A stretch of DNA of 44,842 nucleotides from Zygnema cylindricum (Eukaryota > Streptophyta > Zygnematophyceae > Zygnematales > Zygnemataceae): assembly GCA_037447655.1 (NCBI GenBank), contig JBBHKE010002715.1, positions 21,001 through 65,842 on the forward strand. The letters run 5' to 3'. This document shows positions 41,116 through 44,842 of this stretch, piece by piece. The number at the start of each line of letters is the position of its first letter. Position 1 is the stretch's first letter. Under the pieces are notes generated by a model. The model was not told the DNA's origin, ran no database searches, and saw only the letters and a program-made list of their open reading frames with translations. A program made the translations under genes and the position numbers.

Positions 41116-41875
41116 ACAATTAAATCAAGCAAAAGGAAAGATAGAGTATAATTTCCCAAAGAAATTTGCTGCAGGTTTGAATTCCTTAGATTGCTCCAAT
41201 CCAAAACTTCTTCTCTTTAACAAATCCTTTGAAAAGATCAAGGTCTGAGAAATTAAAAAGACATTGACAATAAGTTAGTACAAATTCAAATTTTTAATTT
41301 CCTAACATTGAAACAGAAATGTAAGAATTTCCCCCCAAATTTTGCAATAGCAAAAATTGAAAGCTCTCGAAGGTAAGATTTAACCATAAATTTTGCAACA
41401 GCAAAATTGAAATCAATCAAAGGTAACAATTTAGGGTTTGAAAAGTTTTGAGTCATTTTTGGACTCCTTTGCTCTTGAAGAAGTAAAGTACTCCACTTTC
41501 CTCCTCCACCATCAGCAAATTCCCCATTTCCCACTACATCAGGATCTTTTGTTCTATAATCCTCACATCCTCACCCTTCATGGCTTCAAGCCCTCCCTCT
41601 ACACATGAATCATTGCTAGGAGAAGGCAAGTTTGTTTGGCCTCTAGGTAATTGGAGTGAGCTTCGGCGGTGGCTACACTGCCCACCCCGCCTTAGTCCTT
41701 AGGACCTGAGCACGCCCCACATCTAACCAGCGGCCGCTGGCTGTGTGATCACTCAGTTTCCCTCCAATCCCCTACCACTTCACATTGTGGTTCTACCGAC
41801 ACAGGTTAGAGCACCCTCACCGGTCACGGCAATCGATATTCGAGTGAGCAAACTTCTCCCTGGTTTCTAACCAAA
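41116..41875 (-). mobile_element. Element B leader
   Basis: Non-coding region between PBS and gag start. Includes short repeats of AAATTTTGCAAYAGCAAAA near 41335 and 41390 and a perfect 14-bp palindrome CCAGCGGCCGCTGG at 41727-41740. Confidence 0.7.
41727..41740. repeat. GC palindrome in the element B leader
   Basis: CCAGCGGCCGCTGG in otherwise AT-rich DNA. Its place in the 5' leader of a retroelement RNA would suit a dimerisation site, which is speculation. Confidence 0.6.
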
Positions 41876-41887
41876 GCTTTGATACCA
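41876..41887 (-). promoter_or_regulatory. Initiator-Met PBS of element B
   Basis: Minus strand TGGTATCAAAGC, one base from TGGTATCAGAGC, 2 bp from the LTR end. This is the normal tRNA 3'-end type, unlike the half-tRNA type of C. Confidence 0.85.
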
Positions 41888-41889
41888 TA

Positions 41890-42845
41890 TGTAACAGGAT
41901 CTCCTACCTCTCAGAAAATCCCATTACTACAAACAATTCCAACCACACATTCCACACATTGGAAAACACACATCCACATTTGACAACACTCACATAAGGA
42001 TAAACTTTAAATTAGAAGAAGCTTCTGTCCACATAACATTAGCTTGGTCTCTTGCCCTCGTGGCTCAACCCTTCTTTTTTTAAAGTATTTTCCACTACTC
42101 TCCACTCTTAATAATTCTATCTCTTAACTACTAAAACACTATTTAGTTAGTAAGAGATTTCAATGCAAAATGCCTTTTCTCCAATTTGGTATTAATCGCT
42201 CAGGACCAAGATCAGCCGGAATTTCCACAAACATTTCCAAAGAAAAAGATGTCTACTCTCCTCTTACACTTCACTATTTATCCATCATCGCCCTGGACTC
42301 GCCAGGCCAAAGTCAACGCTCCGTTTTAACAGGCTTTTCTCGGGCCAATCATTGATAAGCAAGGACTCAGACTGACCAATGTAAAAACGTGCGAAATCTC
42401 TTACTAACTACTTAGCACTTTACTAACCAATCAAACGTTACGTTTCACTACGTAACATTTACGTGCAAAAGTGCGCGCCAAACGAAACGCGACTTCGCAC
42501 GATTGTGCGTCATAAATTTCGCACGCTAAACTTCCTACGAAATTCCCTCAAGTGAAAGTGACGTTTCGTACTAAAATTTGTATGAAACAAACCACCGTGC
42601 ATACTAAACGTTTCATTAGAACTTTATGAAACGTACACTCGAAATTTCAGTACTACTCGTTTCAATGATACCCACTTGTTATTTATACCCCACGCTGTCA
42701 CCTAAATACACCCATCGCTATAACTTTTAAAATATAACTCCATATAGCGTGATTCTTTTGCGAAAGTCTACCAAATTTAGTACTCTATAATCATAACACC
42801 TAAATACCCCTTTATAAACAAGTTTGATCCGCTACTACTTTTACA
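41890..42845 (-). mobile_element. Element B 5' LTR (956 bp)
   Basis: Partner of 37557-38510 with scattered substitutions and indels, for example around 41960. The outer end TTTTACA has one change from TGTTACA. Confidence 0.9.
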
Positions 42846-43205
42846 TCCTCGGGGATACATTTCTCAACTCTCATTCATGAGGCGATCCGCTTAAATTAAT
42901 TGCTTTGTTAAAACTATTGTTAACAATTGTAGAGAATTATTAGAGTTACCGGAGTGACTGCTTGGTTAAAACTATTGTTATAATAGAATTATTCAACTTA
43001 TTGGTAGTCTCCCCTCCCTCTCTATCTTTCGGTCCTACTCCCTCTCCTTTTCTTTTCCCACTCCCCTCCCTCTCCCTCTCCTCTAGTATGATCCAATAGT
43101 GTAGATATTTACTATAGTGTAGATATTTACTGAAACTGTTAGCGCATAAACAATGACCATTACTGTGTTTAAATAAGTATAACTGGGGGGGGCTCCAATG
43201 TAAGG
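42846..43205. repeat. Intergenic repeats and pyrimidine tract
   Basis: TTAAAACTATTGTTA occurs twice (near 42908 and 42966). A C/T tract lies at 43011-43085. An 18-bp tandem repeat TAGTGTAGATATTTACTA occupies 43097-43114 and 43115-43132. No gene. Confidence 0.75.
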
Positions 43206-43480
43206 GTGGGGATCCACAAGGTGAAAAGTCAAGTTGTTACTAAAAAATTTACATTTCGTACCAAATCATACAACATTTTTTATTTTTCTTATATACTATT
43301 CAACAAGATTCTCCAAAATTTTGGGGGACAATTTTCACTGTCCATTTTTGTGTTTTCCAAACAAATGCTCATTTTATCCAGTGTCTGGCTAGCGTCCCTA
43401 AGTGTTTTTAAGGAGGACAATAGCCACACATTGGACGTGTACGAGTGATACGTTTGGAAATAAAAGATATGATCCACGAC
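43206..43480 (+). repeat. Dispersed repeat, copy 2 (related to 2170-2480)
   Basis: Shares AAGATTCTCCAAAATTTTGG and TTATCCAGTGTCTGGCT with the first copy. The hairpin that follows in copy 1 is degenerate here. Confidence 0.65.
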
Positions 43481-43986
43481 AAAAGAGTTGTGACAACCTA
43501 GAAATGGGCAAAGGCCTTTTGCCTTCGTACAAGGTGGATTTAAATCTACCAAAACCGACGACAAAATCCTTGCGAAAGATATCCTCTGACGCTCTTATTG
43601 CCATCCATTGACATTCGCAAAAAGGAATTTGAGTTTAAAACATAATAACGTAATTCATGCAATGACAAAGTACGCACGTACAAATACTAAAATATATACG
43701 TTTCTACAAATCTTAAATTTGTTCGTCGGTACAGAGAAGACCTTCAAAATTGTATTTTTAAAATCTTTAACTATTATCAACGTCTGAACAATAACCTACG
43801 TGTTACCGATCGCAATAAAGCAGGTAGGCGATTTGCCTTGTTGGCAGGACCTGATGGATAAGTGATCAATATATTTCGACCACTAAATGTGTTTGTAGTG
43901 TTGAGTATAGGTAGGATTTTGTCAGTAATCGATACGTACCTTTTTTTGGCTTATCGATAATTGATAAATTGGCTTGATATATCGAC

Positions 43987-44046
43987 ACCGGTGTTATCGC
44001 CGATAAAAAACCGATTATATCGATTTTTTATCGCGATAACATCGGT
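43987..44046. repeat. Hairpin with GTTATCG words
   Basis: Arms 43987-44010 and 44024-44046 pair with one mismatch and one 1-nt bulge around a 13-nt loop. The core GGTGTTATCRCGATAA reappears near 44300 and 44418. Confidence 0.75.
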
Positions 44047-44509
44047 ACCGATAATAGTCGACGATAATTGTATAGTTCATACCGTACAATTGTACGGTTT
44101 ATTCCGTCGTACTGAACCGACATTCACAGAGTACTGAACACGCTGCATGCCACGCTATACACAGTGAAAAATATGATACATTATAGAATAAAATACTGTT
44201 ATATAACATACTATACTTTTTCCACATGTCGCCGATATGGAATTTCTTGGTCTCGGAGCGATATATCGAGAACCCTCGATTAAAAATACTTCGGTATCGG
44301 TGTTATCACGATAAATTTTGCCAATACACACCACTACGTGTTTGTTCGATTATTGGCAAGGCTTGATACACGAGAGCCTTAATACTCCAAAGAACCAGTA
44401 AAAAAAAATCAACACTAACGGTGTTATCGCGAGTAAGGTAATCGCAATATCTTTTGAATTATTTATTTTTCCAATTGTTTTTTTATGTAAGCTGTGTGTT
44501 TTAGTAAAG

Positions 44510-44532
44510 ATATATATACATATATATATATA
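44510..44532. repeat. TA microsatellite
   Basis: Nearly uninterrupted TA dinucleotides with one CA. Confidence 0.9.
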
Positions 44533-44842
44533 AACAACTATGAAATTCATGCATGTATATTACATTTTTTGAATACCATAAGTAAATTAGAACAAATACA
44601 TTACGAGAGTGGACAGAACCTCCAATCATTTAGTTACATGTAATTAGAACCGTTACATTCAAGCGATAGCTAATCATTTTTTCTACATATTGACGACCTT
44701 CAAAATCTTCTTTGGGTTGATTAAATTATTGTATTATAAGGTACGACCTTCAAATTCTTTTTTTGGTCTATCGAATGATTACATTACAGGGTTCAGACAG
44801 ACTAAACGCACCCCCACATGACTCTCGATATCGGACTCCAAT

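Larger units (their letters stand above)
37557..42845 (-). mobile_element. Element B: Ty3/Gypsy shell with Copia cargo
   Basis: LTRs of 954 and 956 bp, ends TGTAACAG / CTGTTACA, with possible TSD TCATC versus TCCTC (4 of 5). In minus-strand order: 5' LTR, initiator-Met PBS, leader, a short gag-like start, Copia integrase-RT-RNase H fragment, chromodomain-like end, PPT, 3' LTR. The LTRs differ by roughly 5% or more plus indels, so the insertion is fairly old. No complete protein is encoded. Confidence 0.85.
43481..44842. other. AT-rich DNA without a recognised gene
   Basis: Many ATCGATA and GTTATCGCGATAA-type words, strongest at 43930-44070 and 44230-44430. Frames are short and look random. 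Confidence 0.5.

Overview
The window reads as a retrotransposon graveyard from a plant-type (Viridiplantae, perhaps streptophyte) nuclear genome. Nearly everything recognisable is LTR-retrotransposon sequence: at least five Ty1/Copia units, two Ty3/Gypsy remnants (one carrying a chromodomain-like C-terminus), solo LTRs, a short-TIR DNA element and many palindromic repeats. I see no convincing host gene. The lineage is inferred only from the style of these elements; the exact organism cannot be named from the sequence.

Layout. 1-960: polypyrimidine/polypurine tract with a low-complexity Glu/Arg/Lys ORF. 1-3.3 kb: palindromic repeats and a degenerate LTR. 3.35-4.58 kb: decayed Ty3/Gypsy gag-protease-RT. 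4.58-6.0 kb: inverted LTR-like ends around TGCTGCG-rich repeats. 5.98-10.69 kb: Copia element A (minus). 10.69-12.46 kb: LTR and gag of Copia element C' (plus). 12.46-12.80 and 20.33-24.43 kb: Copia element D (minus), split by the 7.5-kb Copia element C (plus, 12797-20326, TSD AATTC). C's gag is itself split by a solo LTR (E, 14449-15540, TSD GTTTA). 24.43-26.77 kb: truncated Copia element D2 (minus). 26.77-27.95 kb: LTR F. 27.95-30.0 kb: fragments of another Copia lineage (G). 30.0-30.46 kb: inverted LTR plus primer-binding site (H). 30.74-31.52 kb: TIR element. 32.5-37.5 kb: diverged direct repeats and an array of dyad motifs. 37557-42845: element B, a Ty3/Gypsy shell (LTRs, initiator-Met PBS, PPT, gag-like start, chromodomain-like end) whose core is replaced by a Copia integrase/RT/RNase H segment. 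42.85-44.84 kb: palindromic, AT-rich DNA.

Most notable points. (i) Element B is a Gypsy/Copia chimera with short homologies at both junctions. (ii) About 1.19 kb of its Copia cargo is almost identical to element A 32 kb away, including shared stops and frameshifts, whereas the rest of the cargo (~85-90% identical) and B's own LTRs are clearly diverged; this looks like gene conversion. (iii) C-family elements have a PBS matching the anticodon region of initiator tRNA-Met (half-tRNA priming, as in Drosophila copia and hemiviruses), and the ATG in that PBS is in frame with gag. (iv) All LTRs of the C/D/E/F superfamily carry an antisense tRNA-like B box and a conserved stem-loop with a variable loop. 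(v) 33.3-37.5 kb holds about 14 copies of a 25-bp motif, often head-to-head.

No element here looks fully autonomous. C has nearly identical LTRs but a broken polyprotein, so it was probably mobilised in trans. Percent identities are by-eye estimates.
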